64,000 nt of DNA from CAJCJE01 sp036494465 (GCA_036494465.1 DASXOJ010000112.1:1-64000); one strand, 5' to 3'; positions 34,187 to 42,106 are shown, counted from the stretch's first letter. The notes: generated by a model not told the origin, from the sequence alone. Translations and numbers: made by a program.

Positions 34187-35108
34187 TATCGGCCAGGCAG
34201 GCCGGTCCCTCGGCCCGTAGCGGACACCTCGCGTCCCACCAGCAGGGTGCTTCGCTGATCGCCAATGGTGTCCGATGTGGACAATAAGGTAGTCCCTGTA
34301 GGTTGACTCCGCCGCCAAGGCCGTAGCGCTGCGCGGTGGTCGGCCCGAACAGGCCAACCACCGGCGCGCCCATGGCCGAGGCCAGCCGCAGCGGACCGGT
34401 GTCCGCACCGATCACCACACCGCTTCGCGCCACTGCCGCGAAGTAGCCTGCGATCCCGCGTAACGAGGTTCTCGGCAACGGTCGCGCGGGGGGAATCTCG
34501 ATCGGCTTCCGCGTGCAGGTCAGTGCCGTGACGCCGAGCGCATCCAGTTCCCCGGCCAGTGTGGCCCATCGAGCCGTTGGCCACTGTTTGACCGCCATGC
34601 CCGCCTCCGGCAGCAGCACCGCGACCGGACCGGCGGCGCCAACGGTCCGGCGCCCTGCGTCGATCTCTGCTCCGGTCAGCGTAACCGTGCCGTCGATTGG
34701 GCCGTCGGTAGCGATCAGACCTTCGGCGCGCAGGATCGCCAGATACCGCTCGCCGACCCGCGCATCGGCGGGCGGATTCCGCCACAAGTCGTCCACCACG
34801 CGCCCGGGGTAGTCCGTCAGCAACGCCGGAATGTCGCTGTGCCGGGTCGTGCTCACCACCAGATCCGGACCGAACCGGCGCAGCACGGCCGCGACCGTGG
34901 CCGCCTCGTCACCCCGGCCGCTGACCTCGACCCGATGCACCGCCGCGTCCGCGCGCAGCAACTCCTCAGCCGGTGCGTGGGTGAGCACGCACAGTCGCGC
35001 ACCGGGATTGCGGGTGGCCAGCGCATGGATCGCGGGCAGCACAAGCAGCAGATCACCCAAACCACCCAGCAGATCGATCACCAGGATTCGGTCGAACCGC
35101 TCAGGCAC
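34134..35108 (-). CDS. GT9 heptosyltransferase type (copy C, intact)
   Basis: 324 residues from a GTG at 35108. ILVIDLLGGLGDLLLVLPAI, VVSTTRHSDIPALLTDYPG, VAVLLPEAGMAVKQWPTARW and VIGADTGPLRLASAMGAPVV identify GT9. The N-terminus overlaps the end of the upstream GT4 by 8 bp, so GT4 and GT9-C form an operon. A C-terminal scrap of a second copy is at 41138. The 3' end overlaps the GT2 relic. Confidence 0.85.
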   Translation of the reverse strand: MPERFDRILVIDLLGGLGDLLLVLPAIHALATRNPGARLCVLTHAPAEELLRADAAVHRVEVSGRGDEAATVAAVLRRFGPDLVVSTTRHSDIPALLTDYPGRVVDDLWRNPPADARVGERYLAILRAEGLIATDGPIDGTVTLTGAEIDAGRRTVGAAGPVAVLLPEAGMAVKQWPTARWATLAGELDALGVTALTCTRKPIEIPPARPLPRTSLRGIAGYFAAVARSGVVIGADTGPLRLASAMGAPVVGLFGPTTAQRYGLGGGVNLQGLPYCPHRTPLAISEAPCWWDARCPLRAEGPACLADISVGAVRAVALDLLPLA

Positions 35109-36219
35109 CAGCCGCTCCCGCGCACACCCGGTCGTACCAGGCTCGGTGGTCCTCCGCGACCCGCGACCAGTTGCGGTCGGAGGCGAGCCGCAGCCCCTCA
35201 GTGCGCAGCAGATGCCGCAACTCGGTCCGGGCGAGCAGGTCGTCGATCGCGGACGCCAGCGCGGTCGAGTCCCGCCTGGCTCGCACCGCGCGTACTTCCC
35301 GTCCGTCCCGCAGCAGTGGGTCCGGCTCATCCGGTTCGGTGATCACGGTGGGCAATCCGTGCGCCAGCATGGTCAGCAGCGCACCGCTCTTGGTCGAGAC
35401 TCCCTCGGTGAAGGGCAGCACCCCGATGTCGGCCTCAGCCAGGCGCGCGGATACCTCGTCCTCGGACAGGTAACCGGTGAACTCGACCCGGTCGGCGACC
35501 CGCCGTCGACGCGCGTGCGCGATCAGCTCCTGCCGGAACGACTCGGCCTCGTCCGCGGGCAGGGCCTGCGAGGTGAACCCGCCGACGACCAGCAGGCGCA
35601 GCTCCGGATATCGGTCGAGCAGCGCGGCGAGGGCGTCGATCAGGTAGCGGACTCCCTTGACCGGATGGACGTAACCGAAGAACGCCAACGTCGGCGCGTG
35701 CGCGTTCCGTTCGTCCCCGTCCGGCCGTACTACCCGGCCCGGCACGTTCGGCGCGAGCGGAATGACCTCGACGGGTTTGCGCAGCCGAGCCCGCACCACG
35801 CTCGCGTGTCCGGGGTTGGTCACCGCCACCTCGGCGCTGGCCGGTAGCAGCCTGCCGGTCTCCCGGTCCCACCAGCCGGTCCGCTCCACCAAGCGCCACA
35901 ACGGATCCGGCACCCACCTCGGCCACGACCACCAGCCGTACTCGTGCACCGTGGTCAACAGTGGAGCGGTGGACAGCAGCGCGCCCGGCAGGCGAAGCGG
36001 CATGCTGGAGAACCGGTAGGCGGACGGCGCGAACTGCACGTGCACGAGATCCGGGGCGAGCAAAACGATCTCATCCCGTGTCGTGGCCAGCGAGTCGAGC
36101 CGGACACCGACCGCATCGACGCCGACGGACGGTAGCGCGTCGAGCAGATGCTCGACGTAGTCGGCGACACCATCGTGCCGCGTGTCGGCCGCACCGTGCA
36201 CCATCGCCACCCGAAGCAC
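35101..36219 (-). CDS. GT4 glycosyltransferase (intact partner of the 18.6 kb relic)
   Basis: 372 residues. LRVAMVHGAADTRHDGVADY, VHVQFAPSAYRFSS, TTVHEYGWWSWPRWVPD, FFGYVHPVKGVRYLIDALAA and VLPFTEGVSTKSGALLTMLA fit a GT4 transferase. I chose the GTG at 36219, preceded by GGAGGA; the longer frame is not family-like. It sits between DUF2795 (11 nt upstream) and GT9-C (8 bp overlap), all probably from the promoter at 36463. A truncated copy is at 18623 beside the intact gmhB. Confidence 0.85.
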   Translation of the reverse strand: MLRVAMVHGAADTRHDGVADYVEHLLDALPSVGVDAVGVRLDSLATTRDEIVLLAPDLVHVQFAPSAYRFSSMPLRLPGALLSTAPLLTTVHEYGWWSWPRWVPDPLWRLVERTGWWDRETGRLLPASAEVAVTNPGHASVVRARLRKPVEVIPLAPNVPGRVVRPDGDERNAHAPTLAFFGYVHPVKGVRYLIDALAALLDRYPELRLLVVGGFTSQALPADEAESFRQELIAHARRRRVADRVEFTGYLSEDEVSARLAEADIGVLPFTEGVSTKSGALLTMLAHGLPTVITEPDEPDPLLRDGREVRAVRARRDSTALASAIDDLLARTELRHLLRTEGLRLASDRNWSRVAEDHRAWYDRVCAGAAGA

Positions 36220-36230
36220 GTCTCCTCCGC

Positions 36231-36425
36231 TCAGCCGGCCTCGGAGTATGCCTGGCTGACCGCGTTCGGCCCGTCGAAGCTGCGATCGGGCAACTGTTCG
36301 AGGCCGCGCAGCACCGCTTCGTCCGCGCCGGAGTTCCTGGCGTGCTCGACGAGTTCGCTCGTCGACGCCGGATAGTCGATGCCGCCAAGGAACTTCTGCA
36401 ACTGGATGGGATTCGGCTTGTCCAT
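36231..36425 (-). CDS. DUF2795 family protein
   Basis: 64 residues. PIQLQKFLGGIDYPASTSEL, VEHARNSGADEAVLRGLEQL, PDRSFDGPNAVSQ is the complete DUF2795 pattern, a small helical family common in actinobacteria. AGGAAGGAAA precedes the ATG at 36425. A sigma-B-like promoter lies ~38 nt upstream. It heads the transcript with GT4 and GT9-C. Function unknown. Confidence 0.85.
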   Translation of the reverse strand: MDKPNPIQLQKFLGGIDYPASTSELVEHARNSGADEAVLRGLEQLPDRSFDGPNAVSQAYSEAG

Positions 36426-36462
36426 GGCGTTTCCTTCCTGCTCGGGGTTCGTGTCGGGTCGC

Positions 36463-36487
36463 ATACCCGTGGCTGCGCCGGGCATAC
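36463..36487 (-). promoter_or_regulatory. Sigma-B/F-like promoter of DUF2795-GT4-GT9-C
   Basis: Minus strand GTAT, 15 nt, GGGTAT. It would place two glycosyltransferases of the heptose system under general-stress control. Confidence 0.5.
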
Positions 36488-36521
36488 GGATTTTTCGCCG
36501 GTAGCGGGATGTGCCGTTGCC

Positions 36522-36645
36522 ATGTCCAAAGGTTTGGCCGCTGTGCTCTTCGCCGCGACGGCACGCTGATCGAGAACGTGCCCTACAACTGTGACCCACG
36601 ATTGGTTCGCCCGGTGCCGGGAGCACGGGAGGCACTGGCCGCGCC
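36522..36645 (+). pseudogene. N-terminal relic of the gmhB-type phosphatase
   Basis: MSKGLAAVLF then, after a small deletion that removes the catalytic aspartates, GTLIENVPYNCDPRLVRPVP and GAREAL. This corresponds to the start of GmhB at 18488 (LAAVLFDRDGTLIEDVPYN). Nothing after ~40 residues remains. It diverges from the intact GT4 at 35101. Confidence 0.8.
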
Positions 36646-36702
36646 GTTGGTTGCCCCAGATCTACCGCACGCGGTCGACCTGCTGATCATGCTCGGCGCC
36701 TG

Positions 36703-37110
36703 TCAACCGGTTCCGGAGGTTTCATAGTCGCGGTCGGTGGCGGTGCGCGGCTCCCAGGTATAGATCCGGTAGGCCGCCTGAATCACCGGCGCTGCCACGT
36801 TGCGCACCCGCACCCCGCCTGGTGTCAGCCCCTGTTCGCTGCCGAAATGGGCGTGCCCGTGTACGGCGAAATCGGCCCCTGCCTCGTCGATCGCTTCGGC
36901 GAGCAGGTAGGAACCCAGGAACGGGTGGATCTCCTGCGGTTCGCCGCGCAGGGTTTCCGCGATCGGCGAGTAGTGGGTCAGCGCGATCTTCGCGTCGGCG
37001 TCGAGACCGCACAGCGCGGCACGCAGTTGCCCGGCCGCCCGGATCGTCGGCGCGATGAACTGCTTCATCTCGCGTTCGTCGAACGCGCTCGCGCATTTTC
37101 CGGCGAAACC
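36703..37110 (-). pseudogene. C-terminal half of a metallophosphoesterase
   Basis: FAGKCASAFDEREMKQFI, IALTHYSPIAETLRGEPQEI, PFLGSYLLAEAIDEAGADF and AVHGHAHFGSEQGLTPGGVR match the second half of a calcineurin-type phosphoesterase. The GHAH metal ligands are kept, but the N-terminal DxH and GNHE/GNHD metal sites are absent; upstream codons of the frame are unrelated. It cannot assemble a full dimetal site. Confidence 0.7.
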
Positions 37111-37278
37111 AACAGCCGTGGCAACCGCCTGGCCCGGACGGGCGGTTGTGGTCGCTCGAGCAGTTCCGCCACCGCCGGTGGCGTGGCGAACAGGCCCCGC
37201 GGTCTTGGACAGCACCGCATCTCCGGAGAGCGCTTGATCCATAAGGTCCAGGCTGGTGCGGTGTCGCGTAGGCATTCG

Positions 37279-37823
37279 TCACTCCTGGTCTGCTTGGCAT
37301 TGCCCGCTTTGTTGGGGGCGGTCGTCGATTTCGGGTTCACCGCGTCGCGCGCAGCCATGCATGGCACGGGGCACGACGAGCCAGACTGTGGCGAACAGCA
37401 GCACGGTGCAGGCCGCGAGTACGGCCGCGACAACGGAGCCGATGATCGCGGCGGTGGTGACGAACACGGTTCCGGCCATGGCGGCGGCCAGCAACAGCGC
37501 GCCACCAAGGGCGCAGCGGCTGCCCCATCGGACGATGCCGACTTGTTTGCCTTTGCGGAAATACAACCGGTGCCAGACGGCCGTCGCCATCAGCAGCACG
37601 GCCGACGCAGTGGTCAGCAGGATGGTGACGACAAGAGTGGTGCGTTGCAGGCTGCTCATCTGGCCGAAACGGGCGCTGAAGGTGACCGACAGCAGGAACG
37701 CGAACAGGATCTGGACGCCGGCCTGGGCCACCCGCAGTCCCGGCAGCAGTTCGCCCAAGTTCCGCGCGAGTCGGGTCTGCCCGGACTCTTCCGGGTGCCG
37801 CTCACGGGTCTCGTCCCTGGATG
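37279..37823 (-). CDS. DUF6328 family membrane protein
   Basis: About 160-180 residues. NLGELLPGLRVAQAGVQILF then AFLLSVTFSARFGQM is the DUF6328 signature; four hydrophobic helices follow (LVVTILLTTASAVLLMATAV, GGALLLAAAMAGTVF and others). The N-terminus is uncertain: a TTG at 37758 begins the core, but family-like sequence (DETRERHPEESGQTRLARN) extends to about 37820 without an ATG or GTG in frame, so a small start-site lesion is possible. Unknown function. Confidence 0.7.
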
Positions 37824-37862
37824 AGGCATGCCCGGGGCTCCCCCAGCAGGCAAACCGCCGAA

Positions 37863-37909
37863 ATGTCGTCCAAGCGATGACAATGCACTTGTCATCGCTT
37901 GGACGACAT
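37863..37909. promoter_or_regulatory. Perfect 21-bp inverted repeat, probable hsp20 operator
   Basis: Arms 37863-37883 and 37889-37909 are exact reverse complements around a 5-bp centre; each arm contains TGTCATC/GATGACA. The right arm overlaps a possible -35 (TTGTCA, 37889-37894) that is 17 nt from TTACAT (37912-37917). It lies ~55 nt before the hsp20 ATG. As I recall, the RheA operator of Streptomyces hsp18 uses a TGTCATC half-site, which would fit, though the half-site order here is reversed. Confidence 0.65.
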
Positions 37910-37963
37910 GGTTACATGGATGGTGCGCGTTGACGCAGTTTCATCGACAGGAGGAGGTAACCG

Positions 37964-38441
37964 ATGTTGATGCGCACCGATCCCTTCCGCGAGTTCGACC
38001 GGCTGAGCCAGCAGTTCTTCGGCCCCACCGGTACCTGGTCGCGTCCGGCCGCGATGCCGATGGACGCCTACCGCCAGGGCGACGAGTACGTCGTGGCGTT
38101 CGACCTGCCCGGCGTCGAACCGGACGCGATCGAGCTGAACGTCGAACGCAACGTGCTGACCGTCAAGGCCGAGCGTCAAGGCCGAGCGGCGACCACACGG
38201 GGCTGGCGACAACGTCGAGATGCAGGTCACCGAACGCCCGCTCGGGGTCTTCTCCCGGCAGCTGTTCCTCGGTGACACTCTCGACACCGAGCGCGTCCTT
38301 GCCGACTACGACGCCGGTGTGCTCATGTTGCGCATTCCCATCGCGGACAAGGCCAAACCGCGCAAGATCGCTATCACCGGTGGCGGTGAACACGGCGCGA
38401 TCACCACGAATTCGCAGGCACCGAAGCAAGTCCGAGCCTGA
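37964..38441 (+). pseudogene. Hsp20 small heat-shock protein, frameshifted by a 13-bp duplication
   Basis: The first ~70 codons (DPFREFDRLSQQFFGPTGTW, YVVAFDLPGVEPDAIELNVE, RNVLTVKAER) and, in another frame from ~38205, VEMQVTERPLGVFSRQLFLG and AKPRKIAITGG make a complete alpha-crystallin protein. The break is a tandem 13-bp duplication at 38162-38187. Removing one unit gives a continuous 154-residue frame (VKAERRPHGAGDNVEMQ). GGAGGAGGT precedes the ATG. Everything else looks functional, so this is either a recent mutation, a reversible switch, or a sequencing error. Confidence 0.85.
38162..38187. repeat. 13-bp direct tandem repeat inside hsp20
   Basis: Two exact adjacent copies of GTCAAGGCCGAGC. 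Thirteen is not a multiple of three, so gain or loss of a unit toggles the hsp20 frame. Confidence 0.95.
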
Positions 38442-38528
38442 CCGCGAGAGGAGAACGACGGCAGGCGTGGCCCTCGGCCCTGGCGTTCCCGCCATCCCCG
38501 TCGCGCCGCGCCTGCTCGGCGAACGACC

Positions 38529-39032
38529 ATGACCATGACCCTCGACACCGTCGTGTCCAGCGGCGAGCGACTGCGACGCGGCCTGCGCCGATACCTGGAC
38601 AGCGTGGCCGCGGACCTCGGCGTCGGACTGGAATCCACCATGATCGACCTGGACACTCCGGTCTCGGCGTACCTCGCGCTGGATCATCGGCTCACGGGCT
38701 TCCCGGACCGGGACCTCGCCCTGCTGTGGGACGAGGAACACGGCTGGTCGGCGGCGATCGAGACGCACTCCGGGGAAGACCTCATCGTGGTGTCGTATCT
38801 CGACAGTGACACGGTGGTGCCACCGGGCGAGCTCGTCGTCCGCTTCGTCGATGGCCTGCTGAGCGGCCGCGACCGGCTCGGCGGGCCCGACCAGCCCACC
38901 ATCCGCATGGCAGGCAATCAGCCGCCGCTGGCAGAACTCCTGTCGGTACCTTGGGAAACGGGGCCGACGGTGCCCTTCGGCGCGGATGCGGTTCCCACGA
39001 CCGGCGCATGTCCTGACCATGGCAGAGAGTGA
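38529..39032 (+). CDS. DUF6292 family protein (second copy)
   Basis: 167 residues. LRRYLDSVAADLGVG, YLALDHRLTGFPDRDLALLW and AAIETHSGEDLIVVSYLDS match DUF6292 and the paralogue at 3825. It follows the hsp20 frame by ~88 nt on the same strand and may share its transcript. Two in-frame ATGs (38529, 38535). No ribosome site is obvious. Function unknown. Confidence 0.75.
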   Translation: MTMTLDTVVSSGERLRRGLRRYLDSVAADLGVGLESTMIDLDTPVSAYLALDHRLTGFPDRDLALLWDEEHGWSAAIETHSGEDLIVVSYLDSDTVVPPGELVVRFVDGLLSGRDRLGGPDQPTIRMAGNQPPLAELLSVPWETGPTVPFGADAVPTTGACPDHGRE

Positions 39033-39084
39033 AGCCGGACAGCGGGCGAGGGCGGATACGCCCTCGCGCCGGCTGCGGCGCAGC

Positions 39085-39208
39085 GATCCCCCGGTGGCGC
39101 CCGCGGCCAAGTACGCGCCGTACCGGCTGGCAGGGGTCACCGTGGCGGAGACGCTGAGCGCGGGGGAATCGCTGCTGGTCGAACGGAGTGCTCGGCCAGC
39201 AGGGTGAG
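39085..39208 (+). pseudogene. C-terminal relic of GT9 copy A
   Basis: PPVAPAAKYAPYRL then AGVTVAETLSAGESLLVERS match the end of the intact GT9-A at 32095 (VPAVRWAPYRV, TGVTVADVVSAVESLLAERD), with the loop between them deleted. It overlaps the convergent 3' end of the intact GT9-B, the same geometry as at 33.1-33.2 kb. Confidence 0.75.
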
Positions 39209-40273
39209 CACCTCCTCGATCACGGCGGGTGCCGCGATCGAGGCGATCCAAGAATCCTCGTGGCCGCAGTCCGCGCCGCCGCCACCGTCGGTCAACCGCG
39301 CGCCGCAGACCGGACAGTGCGTGGTCCAGCCGATCAGCACCCGGTTGCGGGCCCTGCCCAGCGGGCCTGCGTTGATCATGTTGCCGCACCAGAACAAGCC
39401 GATTGTTGGCGTGCCCACCGCCTCGGCCAGGTGACGCGGCCCGCTGTCGTTGGCCAGCACCACATCCGCCCGGTCCAGCACACCGACTAGTCCGGACAGG
39501 CTCAGCGCCCCGGCGAGCCCGCGCACGGCGCGTCGACCGGCCACGATCAGGTCGACGAGACCGGCCTCGTCCGGCGTGCCGATCACCGCGATCCCGCAGC
39601 CCGCGTCCACCAGTGCGCCGACCACCTCGGCGAAACCGCGCTCCGGCCAGCACCGCCGGGGATCGGTCGCACCGGGATGCACGACCACGAGTGGACGCGG
39701 CAGACCGGCGAGGCAGGCATCGGCTTCGCGACGGTCCCGCTCGGTCACGGTCAACCGCGCGGTCGCGGGCCCGGTCGCACCGACCAACTCGACCACCTCC
39801 AGCCAGCGCAGCGCCTCGTGCTGGTGGTAGCGGTAGGGCAGCCAGCGGTCCAGGGCGACCGCGTCCGGGCTCCGGGCACCGATCGTGTGACGGGCGCCGA
39901 GCCTGCGCAGTAACGGGTTGGACCAGCGGCCACCGCCGTGCGCCTGCACGGCCAGATCGATCGGCCGCGCGGTCACTCGGTGGAAGAACGCGTCCTGCTC
40001 ACCGGCATCGGGTTCGGCGCCCGGTGCCAAAGCGAACACGCCGGTCGCGGTGGGCAGGATCTCGACTCGGTCGATCGGACCGGGGCGCTCGCGCAGGATC
40101 GCCGCGTGCCCCTGCGTGCCGAGCAGGACCAGTTCCGCGTCCGGGTAGGCGGTGCGCAGCGCCTGTGCGGCGGGCAGGACGAAAACGAGGTCGCCGAGCC
40201 CGCCGCCGCGCAGCAGCGCGATCCGCTGCACGTCGGGTAGGCGCGGTCCGAGCGGGTTGATGGTGCCGGTCAC
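39137..40273 (-). CDS. GT9 heptosyltransferase type (copy B, intact)
   Basis: 378 residues from a GTG at 40273. ALLRGGGLGDLVFVLPAAQA, IDLAVQAHGGGRWSNPLLRR, LVVVHPGATDPRRCWPERGF, VLANDSGPRHLAEAVGTPTI give the GT9 core. The C-terminus adds a small zinc-ribbon-like element (HCPVCGARLTDGG, ADCGHEDSW). A decayed copy is at 33110. The ORF extends further upstream to 40372, but the GT9 pattern starts soon after the chosen codon. Confidence 0.85.
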   Translation of the reverse strand: MTGTINPLGPRLPDVQRIALLRGGGLGDLVFVLPAAQALRTAYPDAELVLLGTQGHAAILRERPGPIDRVEILPTATGVFALAPGAEPDAGEQDAFFHRVTARPIDLAVQAHGGGRWSNPLLRRLGARHTIGARSPDAVALDRWLPYRYHQHEALRWLEVVELVGATGPATARLTVTERDRREADACLAGLPRPLVVVHPGATDPRRCWPERGFAEVVGALVDAGCGIAVIGTPDEAGLVDLIVAGRRAVRGLAGALSLSGLVGVLDRADVVLANDSGPRHLAEAVGTPTIGLFWCGNMINAGPLGRARNRVLIGWTTHCPVCGARLTDGGGGADCGHEDSWIASIAAPAVIEEVLTLLAEHSVRPAAIPPRSASPPR

Positions 40274-40344
40274 GCTGGCCGGATTCCCCAGGATTCGCGC
40301 GGCAAACCGGGATCGAGCGCCGCGGTGGCGGGCATGCGTCCGAT

Positions 40345-41106
40345 GTGCCACGAATCGATGTGCTGATACCAACCAGGAACCGCCCGGTGGAGCTGGCCAC
40401 GGTGCTCGCCGGGCTTGCCGCGCAACAGGACCAGGACTTCACGGTGCTGGTCAGCGACCAATCCGACGCGGATCCCTCCTACGCCACCCCGGCCGCGCAG
40501 GCGATGACGCGGCGACTGCGCCTGACCGGTCATCCGGTCGTGCTGACCCGGCACCTGCCCCGCAGGGGGCTTGCCGAGCACCGCCAGTTCCTGCTCGACT
40601 CCGCCGACGCGGACCGCGTGCTGTTCTTGGACGACGACGTCTGGCTGGCGCCCGACGTGTTGAGGCGACTGGGTTCGGCGCTCACCGAGCTGCGCTGCGG
40701 ATTCGTCGGCAACGCCATGCAGGGACTGTCCTTTATGGAGGATGAGCGGCCGGACGAGCAGTTGCCGTATCGGGAATGGGACGGCCCGGTCGAACCGGAG
40801 GAGACGACCGGCAGCGACCGGTGGACGCTGCACAACGCGGCCAACCTGATCCACCTCGCCGACCGGCTGAACCTGCGACCCGGCGAATGGCGCGCCTACC
40901 ACGTCGCCTGGATCGCCGGTTGCGTGCTGTTCGACCGGCCCAAGCTGCTGGACTGTGGTGGTTTCGACTTCTGGACCGAACTACCCGCCGAACACGCGGG
41001 CGAGGACGTCGCCGCGCAGCGGCGCGTCCTGGAACGGTACGGCGGCGCAGGCATCCTGCCCAGCGGCGCGGTGCATCTGGAGTCACCGACCACGGTGCCC
41101 GACTGA
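40345..41106 (+). CDS. GT2-like glycosyltransferase (probably lacking ~25 C-terminal residues)
   Basis: 253 residues. IDVLIPTRNRPVELATVLAG is the GT2 N-terminus, VLFLDDDVWLAPDVLRRLG holds the DxD-type metal site, and WIAGCVLFDRPKLLDCGGFD is the acceptor region. It ends PTTVPD then TGA; the frame continues ENQAVDLLPEF, and the 34 kb relic reads PTSVPNRDNQAVELLPEF without a stop, so the TGA probably removes a short tail. It diverges from GT9-B with overlapping start regions. Confidence 0.8.
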   Translation: MPRIDVLIPTRNRPVELATVLAGLAAQQDQDFTVLVSDQSDADPSYATPAAQAMTRRLRLTGHPVVLTRHLPRRGLAEHRQFLLDSADADRVLFLDDDVWLAPDVLRRLGSALTELRCGFVGNAMQGLSFMEDERPDEQLPYREWDGPVEPEETTGSDRWTLHNAANLIHLADRLNLRPGEWRAYHVAWIAGCVLFDRPKLLDCGGFDFWTELPAEHAGEDVAAQRRVLERYGGAGILPSGAVHLESPTTVPD

Positions 41107-41137
41107 GAGAACCAGGCGGTGGACCTGCTGCCCGAGT

Positions 41138-41265
41138 TCAGCGCACCGGCAACACATCCAGCATCGCGCTCCGCACCGCGCCGACCGTGAGGCCCCTTCA
41201 CCAAGCCGGAATAGCCACAGAACGCGCCCGTAGACCGGCCAGACGGAGCAGCGGCAGCGACCCGG
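41138..41265 (-). pseudogene. C-terminal relic of GT9 copy C
   Basis: LTVGAVRSAMLDVLPVR followed by TGA matches the end of intact GT9-C at 34134 (ISVGAVRAVALDLLPLA). Further upstream LLRLAGLRARSVAIP is a degraded match to CPLRAEGPACLADI, interrupted by a stop. It overlaps the GT2 tail, as at 34.1 kb. Confidence 0.65.
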
Positions 41266-41412
41266 CGGTCGGAAATTGGCTTGTCCATACTCTGCAGGGC
41301 GCCCGAACCCGGTGGGGATGCGTTGACTACCAGCTACCGGGCCGCCCGGATCGAACTGGCGCCGCGCCCCTGCTTCGACGGGTACCGCAGACGAATCCGA
41401 GCGTGGTCCGGT

Positions 41413-42072
41413 CTATCGCCCACCGGAAGTGTCTGAGCCATTCTGCTCGCCTTCGGCTCGCTCCCAGGACGACCGGCGGTGTTCCTCGGCGCGCCTGCCC
41501 GCGTCCTCGATGACCTTGGCCTCCTGCTCCGGAGTCGCCTCGCCCTCGGCCATCGCGGCTTCGGCCTTCGCGAGTTCGTCGATCTCGGCGATCCGTGCGC
41601 TCGCCTCGTCCTGACTGGGGGGCGATAGATGTTCCGTCGACCGCTGGCCACGGGCGACGCCGAAAATGCCGATACCGCCGATGATCAGCGAGAGGGCCAC
41701 GGTCGGTATCAGCACGCCGAAACGCAGATCCACCAGTCTGGCGGGCGCGCTCCATATCGCAGCGGTTACCAGCACGGTGACGTCGACCAACGCGAGCAGG
41801 ATGAAGAGTCCTGCGGTCAGCGCGGTGGTCTGCGTCGACTGGTAACCACGATTGCGCCGAGTTGCGAGGAACAGCGCGAGGCCGACCGCGAGCCCGATGA
41901 CCGCGTCGAGGCCATAGCCGACGAGGCCGATCACGCCAGGCGTACGCAGCGCCCCGACGAATCCGCCTGCCAGCAAAAGAATCGCCGCACCCATGGCGGC
42001 AAGTCGGTAGCTGGTCGGTAGCTGACGTTGTGGCACTGGGCCCGCGGCCTGCATCGGTGAACTGGTCGACAT
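41413..42072 (-). CDS. Four-helix membrane protein with charged cytosolic tail
   Basis: 219 residues. After a polar N-terminus, about four membrane helices (LAAMGAAILLLAGGFVGAL, VIGLVGYGLDAVIGLAVGLA, LTAGLFILLALVDVTVLVTA, LIPTVALSLIIGGIGIFGVA) are followed by a ~60-residue charged, probably coiled-coil tail (EIDELAKAEAAMAEGEATPE). No family recognised. A strong sigma-B-like promoter ends 9 nt before the ATG, with no ribosome site: a leaderless stress gene. The start of a second copy survives at 3619. Confidence 0.75.
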   Translation of the reverse strand: MSTSSPMQAAGPVPQRQLPTSYRLAAMGAAILLLAGGFVGALRTPGVIGLVGYGLDAVIGLAVGLALFLATRRNRGYQSTQTTALTAGLFILLALVDVTVLVTAAIWSAPARLVDLRFGVLIPTVALSLIIGGIGIFGVARGQRSTEHLSPPSQDEASARIAEIDELAKAEAAMAEGEATPEQEAKVIEDAGRRAEEHRRSSWERAEGEQNGSDTSGGR

Positions 42073-42081
42073 GGTTGGCGC

Positions 42082-42106
42082 ATACCCCGGGCAGGCGCGG
42101 CCAACC
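42082..42106 (-). promoter_or_regulatory. Sigma-B/F-like leaderless promoter
   Basis: Minus strand GGTT, 15 nt, GGGTAT, then 9 nt to the ATG at 42072. Best combined match to both the -35 and -10 in the window. Confidence 0.6.

Noticed and set aside
33236..34408. A 390-codon minus frame spanning the GT9-B relic.
   Set aside because: Most of its sequence is out of frame with the GT9 matches; it is a shadow of relics and opposite-strand sequence.
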